Part shown: piece after piece, positions 1-6,077 of the stretch
Position numbering within the stretch: the first letter of the stretch is position 1
How the letters are laid out: every line of letters starts with the position of its first letter
From: Candidatus Zhuqueibacterota bacterium
GTDB taxonomy: Bacteria > KSB1 > UBA2214
NCBI GenBank assembly: GCA_022706175.1
Contig: JAKJDB010000052.1
Span: forward strand, 1 to 10,026
DNA length: 10,026 nucleotides
Direction of reading: 5' to 3'
Notes under the pieces: model-generated
What the model was told of the DNA's origin: nothing
The model's input: the letters and a program-made list of their open reading frames with translations, nothing else
Databases searched by the model: none
Translations under genes and position numbers: made by a program

Positions 1-420
1 ACAGGGATTGGCAGCGGCGCTATAGCTGTCCGGCCCTTGCCAGGTCATGCCCTCAGGCAGAACAAAACCGCGGTTATTATCCTCAAGTGGAAAGGCTGTG
101 TCAAGGGCGCCCAGTTTTCGAATCAGATCGATGGTGGGCAGTGGCGGATCGAGCCGGGTGTCGATGCGGGCGTCCCAGACATCGTTCTTGGTCAGACTCA
201 TGACCAGGCCTTCCTTTTCCTGATACACCAGGGCGTTGAGGTCGCCGTTGCCGATGATGAGCGATCCATCGAGAAGGTTTTGGAGATCGTTCACCCGTAC
301 AGCGGCATCGGCCAAAGCCTTTGGATAGGGAATCTTCAGCGGTGCGGCTGTCAGATGGGCTGCTGAGAAGATCGGCAGCACCGACAAGCAAAGAAGGATC
401 GAATGGGCGATTATTTTCAT
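1..420 (-). CDS. Glycoside hydrolase-like secreted protein, N-terminal part (runs off left edge)
   Basis: The first 140 codons are present; the rest lies beyond the window. The protein opens with a Sec-type signal peptide (MKII, then a hydrophobic stretch to about residue 19, with AHLTAA as a likely cleavage zone), which supports the ATG at 420. After it comes a segment with IIGNGDLNALVY (residues 55-66) and LTKNDVWDAR (76-85). The pattern 'GNGD..ALV' followed by 'KNDVWD' is typical of the N-terminal beta-sandwich of large GH95-like or DUF5703-type glycoside hydrolases, usually 700-900 residues long. The catalytic domain is not in view, so substrate and activity cannot be stated. It lies 76 bases downstream of the SGNH hydrolase gene and is probably its operon partner. 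No clear Shine-Dalgarno site precedes it, but no other in-frame start lies nearby. Family call is moderate; secretion is likely. Confidence 0.6.
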   Translation of the reverse strand, partial: MKIIAHSILLCLSVLPIFSAAHLTAAPLKIPYPKALADAAVRVNDLQNLLDGSLIIGNGDLNALVYQEKEGLVMSLTKNDVWDARIDTRLDPPLPTIDLIRKLGALDTAFPLEDNNRGFVLPEGMTWQGPDSYSAAANPC

Positions 421-475
421 GACGCACTCGGACTTTTTGTAGGAGGAACGTTAATGGAAAACGAGTATATCGAGG

Positions 476-496
476 TGCAAAGCCATCGTGTTTGCA
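476..496 (-). repeat. Small hairpin just after the SGNH hydrolase stop codon
   Basis: A perfect 6-base inverted repeat (TGCAAA / TTTGCA) with a 9-base loop begins immediately after the TAA of the SGNH gene. It is not followed by a run of T on the minus strand, so it is not a standard terminator. It could be an RNA-processing or stability hairpin between this gene and the downstream glycoside-hydrolase gene, or chance. Confidence 0.3.
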
Positions 497-1210
497 TTAC
501 TGCGGGGCTTTGGTTTCAGCCTCCACCAGCGGCGGACACGGCCATTCGCGGAGGATCACCTCCGCCACTTTTTCAGCCAGACGTTTGTATCCTTCGGGCC
601 GAAAATGGACATTGGCGGGCAGCTGGATCTCATTCAGAATGGGCAGGCAGAAAGCATGCAGATCATTGATGATGATGCCATGTTCATGAGCGATCTGCAC
701 CGCCGCCTCGTTGTAGGGGATTTCCGCACCGGCGTCTCTCCATGCGGTTTTTTCAGGCACAGGAGTGGTGGTTGCGAAAATGAGTTTGGCGCCGGTGCGT
801 TTCATCCGCTCGATGATGCGGGTGAGATTTTTTTTGTATGTTTCCAGGTCCGCTTGCAGGGGATGGGCGGGGTCGGACGAATTTTCTCCACTGAGCGGAT
901 GAACGTGTTTGATGTCATGCAGGCCGAAATTAAAATGGATGAGATCCCATTGAACCTCGCCCAGCCATGTGTCGATTCTTTCAACTCCACGTGTGCTGCC
1001 CTGGCAGTTTTCGTTTGGTCGTCTGACCTCGGCTTTAGCCTGCAGCAGCTCTGTCAAAAAAGGGGTATAGCCAATGGAGATGGAATCGCCGAGGATCAGG
1101 ATGGCGGGCAGACGGTCCTGCGCGGGAGCGGATTTGCTCGAGTGAGAAAACAGAAACGGCGCCAGCGCGGTTATCCGTTGGATAAAATTTCTTCGCGAGG
1201 TTTTGATCAT
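497..1210 (-). CDS. SGNH/GDSL-family hydrolase, Tat-exported, with altered catalytic motifs
   Basis: This is a 237-residue SGNH/GDSL hydrolase, a fold used by carbohydrate deacetylases and other esterases. The N-terminus carries a Tat-like signal (SRRNFI at residues 5-10, then a hydrophobic stretch), so the enzyme should act outside the cytoplasm. Block I is LILGDSIS with nucleophile Ser43; block II is around Gly71 (NCQGSTRG); block III reads GLHD (96-99) instead of GxND, so the usual oxyanion Asn is His98; block V is ANVHFRPEGY with His202, but position -3 from the His is Ala199 rather than the usual Asp. From memory, related planctomycete-type SGNH proteins share the GLHD and NVHF forms, so this is probably a clade trait and not damage. 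The gene starts 10 bases after the FAD oxidoreductase stop, so the two are very likely co-transcribed. Substrate unknown; a sugar O-acetyl or similar ester is the simplest guess. Confidence 0.85.
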   Translation of the reverse strand: MIKTSRRNFIQRITALAPFLFSHSSKSAPAQDRLPAILILGDSISIGYTPFLTELLQAKAEVRRPNENCQGSTRGVERIDTWLGEVQWDLIHFNFGLHDIKHVHPLSGENSSDPAHPLQADLETYKKNLTRIIERMKRTGAKLIFATTTPVPEKTAWRDAGAEIPYNEAAVQIAHEHGIIINDLHAFCLPILNEIQLPANVHFRPEGYKRLAEKVAEVILREWPCPPLVEAETKAPQ

Positions 1211-1220
1211 ATTATCGAGC

Positions 1221-3044
1221 TCATGATAAAAGGTGTTTCAGATGTTCAAGATGGTTCTGGTAGACCTCTCTGGGCAGGCACTCTTTGTCCGTGCAGACGG
1301 CCGCGGCCCTTCCCACCACTTCGCCCATCATGCCGCAAGTACGCATGACCCTGACCGGCCCCAGGGCGAGATAATCGGTGCTGATGTTGCGTCCGGCCAT
1401 GAAAAGATTGACGACGTTGCGGCTGTAGAGGCAGCGATAGGGAATGCCCCACCAGGGATCGCTGTGCCGTGGACGTCTCCCGTCTCTAATGCTCTCCCAA
1501 TTGTCGGCGATAAAGGGATCGTCGGGATATCTGCGGTTATACTCCTGGTGAGGGATATGGCGGTCAAGATACCAGCTGACAGGGACAAAGCCGTCCTCGA
1601 ATGTCCTCCGGTTGAGGAGGTCCTCAGCGGTGAGCACATAGTCGCCGGTCAGTCTGCGTGATTCTCGAGTTCCTCCGATGGCGGCCACTCCGGTCAGCCG
1701 GGCGTTTGCATAGGCTCGAGATTTTTCTTTATGCTTCACTGCGTTCCATGCTCCGAACACCGCGCGCAAATTCCAATCGCGAATGTATTCGAGATCGTCG
1801 ATCGGGTGACGGAAGAATCCGCTCTCCCATCGCCAGGAGCCCCAGAGATCCGACTGATGCAGGGGAAAATCATCCAGGGAGAGATCGAGCGCCCAGGGTG
1901 TTTCCGGGAAAGGACTCGCAGCGCCTGCCCAGGTCCATCGCCATTTATTGGTCATCCCCATCAAAGGGGTTTCTCTGCGACGTTGCCCATCGGCGACAGG
2001 GCCGGCGCCGATCACCCATTCGGCGCCGGCGAGTGCGCCCAGTGTGGCGTGACCGGTACAATCGGCAAAGAGACGGCCGGTGATCAGCGTTTGTGAAACG
2101 GCATGGGTGTCAAGCATCCATACGCCGGTCAGACGATCGCCATCCGTTTCCGCGGCACACACATGATGGTTCAGGAACAGGTGAATATTTTTCTCCGCGC
2201 GCAGCACTTGTTCGTAGTGCAAATCATCCACTTCCACCGCCGGCCGGGATTCCACATGCTGATCAAACTGCAACTCACGGACCACTTTGCCGAGATGCGG
2301 GTAGGGGCCGTTCTCCGGCATCAGGCCTCGCGGCGGCACACCTATCTCGCTGGAGGCATTGCCTCCCAGAACCGGCCGATTCTGCACCAGCGCCGTCTGT
2401 AAGCCCATGCGGCCGGCGGACAGGGCGGCCGCCATGCCGGCATAACCGCCGCCTGCCACGATCAGATCGAAATTCCGGATCGCTCGGTTCGGCGAAGACG
2501 CTTTCAAAAATGCGGGCCATTGAGCAGGGGGAGCACCCGTCAGATTCTGCGTGAAATAGATGGCCTCGCAGCGGCCGTTGAATCCGGTCAGGTCGTGCAA
2601 AGCAAGCGTGATCTCCGGCCGGCTGATTTCAACAACTCCGCCGTCCTGCCAGTGCCATTGGCTTCCGCTGTCGCCGAACGTAGTTTTAAGCGGGACCCGA
2701 TCGATGAGCAGTTGAAACCTTCCCGGCGCACCGGGAGCCTTCCAGCGAGCCACCCAATCCATGGTACGCACCCAAACACGCCATGTCCCTGTTCGCGGGA
2801 AGCGGACCAGCGTCGCGGCATCCGCCACCGGAACGCCCAGTCCATGGGCCATCAGATAGGGAGAACCCATGGTATCGATGAACTGAGTGTCCAGAAGCCA
2901 TCCGCCGGTTTGAGCAAAACCGGCTGCTGCCACCATCAGGCCGGCTGAGGTTGGATTCCTGTTCGCAGTGCGAGCCAGGCTCCATCCCGGGACGGCTAAA
3001 ATGGATTTGAGCATTTCGCGACGGTTGAGGCTTGCAGCTTTCAT
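1221..3044 (-). CDS. FAD-dependent oxidoreductase with N-terminal golvesin-like domain, Tat-exported
   Basis: This 607-residue protein belongs to the FAD_oxidored (PF12831-type) family. A Tat-like signal comes first (NRREMLK, residues 7-13). Residues about 45-165 form a separate domain with GGWLLDTQF, GSPYLMAHGLG, WRVWVRT and LHDLTGFNGRCEAIYF, the pattern of the golvesin/xanthan-lyase-like domain often attached to such enzymes. The dinucleotide site follows at 194-206 (LIVAGGGYAGMAA; G198, G200, G203), then the ADCTG motif (327-331), RESRRLTGDY (460-469) and a C-terminal FAD-contacting segment (RNIS at 552-555, VRVMRTCGMMGEVVGRAAA to about 582). All expected parts are present, so it looks intact. 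Relatives in environmental phyla are sometimes mis-annotated 'xanthan lyase'. The substrate is unproven; a sugar or glycoside is plausible from context. The Shine-Dalgarno site is weak (GGAA about 10 bases upstream), but the Tat signal supports this start. Confidence 0.9.
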   Translation of the reverse strand: MKAASLNRREMLKSILAVPGWSLARTANRNPTSAGLMVAAAGFAQTGGWLLDTQFIDTMGSPYLMAHGLGVPVADAATLVRFPRTGTWRVWVRTMDWVARWKAPGAPGRFQLLIDRVPLKTTFGDSGSQWHWQDGGVVEISRPEITLALHDLTGFNGRCEAIYFTQNLTGAPPAQWPAFLKASSPNRAIRNFDLIVAGGGYAGMAAALSAGRMGLQTALVQNRPVLGGNASSEIGVPPRGLMPENGPYPHLGKVVRELQFDQHVESRPAVEVDDLHYEQVLRAEKNIHLFLNHHVCAAETDGDRLTGVWMLDTHAVSQTLITGRLFADCTGHATLGALAGAEWVIGAGPVADGQRRRETPLMGMTNKWRWTWAGAASPFPETPWALDLSLDDFPLHQSDLWGSWRWESGFFRHPIDDLEYIRDWNLRAVFGAWNAVKHKEKSRAYANARLTGVAAIGGTRESRRLTGDYVLTAEDLLNRRTFEDGFVPVSWYLDRHIPHQEYNRRYPDDPFIADNWESIRDGRRPRHSDPWWGIPYRCLYSRNVVNLFMAGRNISTDYLALGPVRVMRTCGMMGEVVGRAAAVCTDKECLPREVYQNHLEHLKHLLS

Positions 3045-3154
3045 GCGGGTTTTCCGTCAGAATTACAATGAACCATTAACCTATGGAACCTCCACGGCCA
3101 TGCCGGGCTCATTTTATTTCATGCAGGAGATCGCTGTCTTTGCTCCAACGCAGA

Positions 3155-3163
3155 TTTATAACA
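3155..3163 (-). promoter_or_regulatory. Possible extended -10 promoter upstream of the FAD oxidoreductase gene
   Basis: Reading leftwards, the sequence TGT-TATAAA matches an extended -10 element (TGn followed by a -10 hexamer) inside an AT-rich patch in otherwise GC-rich DNA. No good -35 is seen at 16-17 bases, which extended -10 promoters can tolerate. Transcription would begin near 3148 and leave a leader of about 104 bases before the FAD gene. The 241-base gap before that gene fits a second transcription start in the cluster. Confidence 0.35.
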
Positions 3164-3229
3164 TGCTAATATTAAATTGCTTCGCTTGTAAGAGCGGTTT
3201 TTAAGTTGTTTGGTGAATAGCACCGGATC

Positions 3230-3268
3230 GGCGTTTAGTGCTCACACGGCCGTGACCGTTCAAACGCC
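3230..3268 (-). repeat. Nested inverted repeat between the MocA-type and FAD oxidoreductase genes
   Basis: A perfect 7-base inverted repeat (GGCGTTT / AAACGCC) frames a perfect 10-base palindrome, CACGGCCGTG (3245-3254). The element begins about 18 bases past the MocA-type gene's stop codon. Neither strand has a T-run directly after it, so it is not a standard intrinsic terminator. It could be an mRNA 3'-end stabiliser, an attenuating hairpin, or a protein-binding site upstream of the possible second promoter. Confidence 0.4.
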
Positions 3269-3285
3269 AGGATTCGAGACAGGGT

Positions 3286-4755
3286 TCAGACACGTTCCGG
3301 AACCACAAAGGGCTCGCGATAACTCCGTTTCAGCATGGTGTTCGCTTCATCGTCATCGATCACCCGTTCCGTCTGTGGATCCCAGTCCAATGAACGGCCG
3401 AGCTGCGCGGACATGTTGGCCAGATGCATCAGGGTGCAGCTGTAATGGCCATCCAAAACATTTCCCCGGTCGATCAGCAGGTTCGGATCATTGGCGCGAA
3501 TGGCGTCGATGAACAACTGATAATGATCCGAATCGGCAGAGTTGGTTGCTTTGGCCGCGGGGCCGGGCTCGCGCTTTTTGCCGAGAAAGGTTTTGAACCA
3601 GCTGGAGTGCATCACCATGTAACCTTCTGAGCCGTAAAAAAGATTGCCGATCACATTAGCGTCGCTGGTCATATAGCCGGTGGCCTGGTCGTTCACAAAG
3701 CTCGAGGCCAGATCGCCCTCATTGTTGGTGATCCAATGCCTGACCTCAAACTGCAGCATTTTCTTTTTGTCGCCCCCCCGGGTTTCTGCAGGAAACTCAA
3801 AGACGGCGATTTGGCTGTTCGGCGTGGTCTGCGCGTCATTGAACATAAAATGTCCGCCGAGCGACATGACCTTGGTGGGCATCTGCACGCCAAGGCCCCA
3901 TCGGGCGATGTCCATCTCGTGAATGCCTTGATTGCCGATGTCGCCGTTGCCGTAATCAAAATTCCAGTGCCAGTTGTAATGAAACCGGTTTGGATTAAAC
4001 GGACGCAGTTGAGCCGGTCCTTGCCACAGGTCATAGTCGACCTTTTTTAAGTAAGCTTCAGTAAAGGGGGGCTTGGCGTCGCCCTCGGGGGTGAATCTGA
4101 ACACCTGCCCTTCCTGCATGGGGCCATCCGGATACTCGCCGATGCTGTTGCGCCATTTATAACACACTCCCTTGGCCATATACACCTCGCCGATGACGCC
4201 TTCCCTCAGCAGCTGAATGGCGGTCCTGCAGCTGTCGCCGCTTCGGCTCTCGGTGCCGTGATGGATGATGGTGCGATAGGTCTGGGCCGCTTCGATCAAT
4301 TTCCGGCCTTCAAAAATACTATGGGAAAAGGGCTTTTCGAGGTGTGCGTGTTTTCCCGCCTGGGCCGCCCAGATGCCGGCCAGCGCATGCCAATGGTTGG
4401 GAGTGGCCACGCTGATGGCGTCGATGTCTTTGCGGTCGAGTAATCTCCTGATGTCCTGAAACGTTTTCGGCTTGGGATAGCCGTTGGCGGTGAGATAGCT
4501 CACCCTTTCGTCAAAGAGATTGGCATCCACATCGCAGAGCGCCGCCACCTCGACGTTTTTAAGCTGAGGGTATTTTTTAATATGGCTGTTGAACCCATGG
4601 CCGCGAATGCCTACGACGCCGATCCGAACCCGGTCATTGGCTCCTGCCCAGGACTGAGAGGTGCCCCAGAGGCTGAGCCCGGTCACCAATCCTGCCGTGT
4701 TCCGGCCTGCGGCTTTGATGAAGGTTCGTCTGGTTACTGTTGTCTTTTGGTCCAT
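3286..4755 (-). CDS. Gfo/Idh/MocA-family NAD(P)-dependent sugar dehydrogenase, Tat-exported
   Basis: This is a 489-residue Gfo/Idh/MocA oxidoreductase; the family oxidises or reduces sugars and polyols with a bound NAD(P). A Tat signal (TRRTFIK at residues 8-14) precedes the Rossmann fold: VRIGVVGIRGHG (43-54) for the cofactor, ALCDVD near 72-77, VATPNHWH near 116-123, and LEKPF (139-143) with the conserved catalytic Lys141. The C-terminal domain carries GNGDIGNQGIHEMDIARWG, with His279 and Asp282 in the usual active-site positions. Length fits the exported, longer members. ATG at 4755 is chosen over the in-frame GTG at 4761 because AGGTGA (4762-4767) then sits 6 bases upstream, whereas it would abut the GTG. 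The gene follows the TIM-barrel gene by 94 bases. Exported members can hold the cofactor tightly, as in glucose-fructose oxidoreductase; whether this one does is inference. The sugar substrate is unknown. Confidence 0.93.
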   Translation of the reverse strand: MDQKTTVTRRTFIKAAGRNTAGLVTGLSLWGTSQSWAGANDRVRIGVVGIRGHGFNSHIKKYPQLKNVEVAALCDVDANLFDERVSYLTANGYPKPKTFQDIRRLLDRKDIDAISVATPNHWHALAGIWAAQAGKHAHLEKPFSHSIFEGRKLIEAAQTYRTIIHHGTESRSGDSCRTAIQLLREGVIGEVYMAKGVCYKWRNSIGEYPDGPMQEGQVFRFTPEGDAKPPFTEAYLKKVDYDLWQGPAQLRPFNPNRFHYNWHWNFDYGNGDIGNQGIHEMDIARWGLGVQMPTKVMSLGGHFMFNDAQTTPNSQIAVFEFPAETRGGDKKKMLQFEVRHWITNNEGDLASSFVNDQATGYMTSDANVIGNLFYGSEGYMVMHSSWFKTFLGKKREPGPAAKATNSADSDHYQLFIDAIRANDPNLLIDRGNVLDGHYSCTLMHLANMSAQLGRSLDWDPQTERVIDDDEANTMLKRSYREPFVVPERV

Positions 4756-4761
4756 ACGCAC

Positions 4762-4767
4762 TCACCT
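4762..4767 (-). promoter_or_regulatory. Ribosome binding site fixing the start of the MocA-type gene
   Basis: AGGTGA on the minus strand lies 6 bases before the ATG at 4755. It directly touches the alternative GTG at 4761, so the shorter, ATG-initiated protein is favoured. Confidence 0.7.
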
Positions 4768-4849
4768 TTTGTAATGAATTTTTGTTCATATGCGGCCGCC
4801 TTGGGCCCATGAAATTCAAACACGCAAAAGCCCGCCACCGGCGCAGGTT

Positions 4850-5740
4850 CTACACCGGGCGCAAAAACAGCTTTTCCAGTTTTCTCAGATAGATCGGGCA
4901 CTCTTGGAAAGGATCCCCCTTGCCTTCATACTCGAGGGTAACCCACCCTTTGTAGCCGGCGTCGAGAATGATATCCCGGAACCTGGAGAGGTCGGCGAGC
5001 ACTTTGTTGTCTCCCTGGAAAACTTCGATTTTAATTTGTACGTTCACCGCCAGTGGGGCGACGACCTTGAGGTCTTCATAGGGGCTTCGTCTGAAATTGC
5101 CGGTGTCGAGGTTGACGCCGAAATAGGGATGCTTTCCCACCAGATTACAGATGGCCAGCAGATCTTCGGGAAACGCAGTGATGCCATGGTGATTTTCCAG
5201 GCCGATAACCACACCTTGTTTTTCAGCATAATCGAGCACCTGTTTGACCGATTCTGCGACCCATCCGATGACCTCTTCTTTTTGCGATCCCTGGGGCGCA
5301 CTGCCGGCGAAGATTCTGACATGGGGGGCCCAGAGATCGGCGGCATAGTCGATCCATTTTTTCACCGCTTCGATCTCTTGATCCCGTTCCGCACCTGCGG
5401 GTTTGCAAAAGTCATTGCGGATGGCGGTTCCGGAAATGGTGAGCCCGTTGTGGAAGGCGTGATTGCGCAACCGGCGAAGATAGGCGGAGTCAAAACCCTT
5501 GGCGAAGTAATAAGAGGTCAACTCTACGCCGTCCAGATCCAGCTCGGAGCACCAGTCGATGAACTTGAACAGATCGTAATCCGTCTTGGTCAACGCCTCC
5601 CTGACCGAATAGGCCGCCAGAGCGATGCGAATGTTTTTTGGCTTTTTTTTCGGCGCCGAGTAGGCGGCCGGCGCTACGCCCAGAAGGCTCGCTGCGCCGG
5701 TTGCAGCAAGTCCGGATGCAAGAAAACTTCTTCGTTTCAT
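4850..5740 (-). CDS. Sugar phosphate isomerase/epimerase-like TIM barrel, Tat-exported
   Basis: This 296-residue protein has the xylose-isomerase-like (AP_endonuc_2-type) TIM barrel. A Tat-like signal (KRRSFLASG, residues 2-10, then an Ala/Leu-rich stretch ending near AAYSAP) leads into IALAAYSVR (39-47), DGVELTSYY (70-78), LENHHG (181-186), GVNLDTGNF (208-216), NVQIKIEV (233-240) and TLEYEG (268-273). Compared with D-tagatose 3-epimerase-type enzymes, Glu182, Asp212 and Glu270 match three of the four metal ligands with nearly the same spacing, but the fourth, normally His, is Gln235. ATG at 5740 is chosen because GGAGG lies 10 bases upstream and the Tat signal begins there; an in-frame ATG at 5884 would add 48 unlikely residues overlapping the leader. 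It heads the minus-strand cluster. An exported member is unlikely to use sugar phosphates; epimerisation, keto-sugar chemistry or a lyase role are alternatives. Confidence 0.9.
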   Translation of the reverse strand: MKRRSFLASGLAATGAASLLGVAPAAYSAPKKKPKNIRIALAAYSVREALTKTDYDLFKFIDWCSELDLDGVELTSYYFAKGFDSAYLRRLRNHAFHNGLTISGTAIRNDFCKPAGAERDQEIEAVKKWIDYAADLWAPHVRIFAGSAPQGSQKEEVIGWVAESVKQVLDYAEKQGVVIGLENHHGITAFPEDLLAICNLVGKHPYFGVNLDTGNFRRSPYEDLKVVAPLAVNVQIKIEVFQGDNKVLADLSRFRDIILDAGYKGWVTLEYEGKGDPFQECPIYLRKLEKLFLRPV

Positions 5741-5750
5741 GTTGTTTTTT

Positions 5751-5755
5751 CCTCC
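5751..5755 (-). promoter_or_regulatory. Ribosome binding site for the TIM-barrel isomerase gene
   Basis: A perfect GGAGG on the minus strand lies 10 bases upstream of the ATG at 5740. This decides the start against the upstream in-frame ATG at 5884. Confidence 0.75.
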
Positions 5756-5770
5756 AGATAGTGCCCATAT

Positions 5771-5876
5771 GGTTTGATCCACGCTGTGCGGACGAACGCC
5801 GTACCCTCGAGACCCCGCCGGAAAGAATCGTCCCTCGCCGGTGCTCTCGGTCGCACGCTTACTGCTGATCAAAGCC
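5771..5876 (-). promoter_or_regulatory. Candidate structured 5' leader RNA of the minus-strand cluster
   Basis: Between the predicted transcription start (about 5893) and the ribosome site at 5751-5755, four inverted repeats nest one inside another: 5771-5779 with 5867-5876 (9 pairs, one bulge; core TTTGATC/GATCAAA), 5783-5790 with 5852-5858 (7 pairs, one bulge), 5808-5812 with 5845-5849 (5 pairs), and 5818-5821 with 5838-5841 (4 pairs around a 16-base loop). The RNA could thus fold into one long arm ending 15 bases before the ribosome site. It does not match a riboswitch class I recognise. The inner stems are short and could arise by chance in GC-rich DNA. Confidence 0.35.
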
Positions 5877-5899
5877 ATCGACATCGCTTCTTTGACCGT

Positions 5900-5928
5900 A
5901 TAATAGCCAACGACGGCCTTAAAGTCAA
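5900..5928 (-). promoter_or_regulatory. Strong sigma70-type promoter for the minus-strand cluster
   Basis: On the minus strand, TTGACT (5923-5928) and TATTAT (5900-5905) are separated by exactly 17 bases, close to the consensus -35 and -10 boxes at the best spacing. Transcription should begin near 5893, giving a leader of about 150 bases before the TIM-barrel gene. It is the best promoter match seen in the window and probably drives the whole leftward cluster. Confidence 0.7.
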
Positions 5929-5948
5929 GAAGTATCGATGGCTCATGC

Positions 5949-5962
5949 GTCCTTTTCAGGAC
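5949..5962. repeat. Small inverted repeat between the divergent promoters
   Basis: GTCCT and AGGAC form a perfect 5-base inverted repeat around 4 bases (TTTC). It lies between the -35 boxes of the two outward-facing promoter candidates, where a regulator could act on both. No regulator gene is in the window and the repeat is short, so this is only a candidate operator. Confidence 0.25.
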
Positions 5963-5984
5963 AGGTCTGGGGGATAAAAAATCT

Positions 5985-6014
5985 TTGGCAAATGATCGTA
6001 AAATGCCTTACTTT
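5985..6014 (+). promoter_or_regulatory. Possible promoter for the plus-strand cluster
   Basis: TTGGCA (5985-5990, five of six consensus bases) is followed after 18 bases by TACTTT (6009-6014), which keeps the three most conserved -10 positions. Transcription would begin near 6021, about 60 bases before the phosphoesterase start. It is clearly weaker than the facing minus-strand promoter. Confidence 0.35.
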
Positions 6015-6070
6015 CAAATAGTATTTCAGACGCGTTCAGCGCAACAGACGCGGCCGTTTAGCACGTTGAT

Positions 6071-6077
6071 AGAGGAG
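6071..6077 (+). promoter_or_regulatory. Ribosome binding site fixing the phosphoesterase start
   Basis: AGAGGAG ends 5 bases before the ATG at 6083. The alternative in-frame GTG at 6077 overlaps this site, so it is rejected. Confidence 0.7.

Noticed and set aside
441..669. A plus-strand AGGAGG followed 7 bases later by ATG (454), a good-looking gene start
   Set aside because: The frame runs into the antisense strand of the SGNH hydrolase and encodes nothing recognisable; the ribosome-site match appears to be coincidence.
488..1348. A 286-codon open frame on the plus strand opposite the SGNH hydrolase
   Set aside because: It is antisense to a clear SGNH hydrolase and continues into the FAD gene's antisense strand, with no recognisable domain.
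3182..3204. Plus-strand hairpin CGCT/AGCG followed by a T-run
   Set aside because: The stem has only four pairs and there is no plus-strand gene upstream to terminate.
4828..4860. Possible terminator after the TIM-barrel gene (GCCCG / CGGGC followed by TTTT on the minus strand)
   Set aside because: The loop would be over 20 bases with competing internal pairs and only four T residues follow, so it is too weak to call.
4790..5761. A 323-codon open frame on the plus strand opposite the TIM-barrel gene
   Set aside because: The opposite strand encodes a complete TIM-barrel protein with signal peptide, motifs and ribosome site; this frame has none of these.
5741..5884. A longer N-terminus for the TIM-barrel gene starting at the ATG at 5884
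   Set aside because: The extra 48 residues are not signal-like, the start lies about 9 bases from the predicted transcript end, and GGAGG plus the Tat signal point to 5740.
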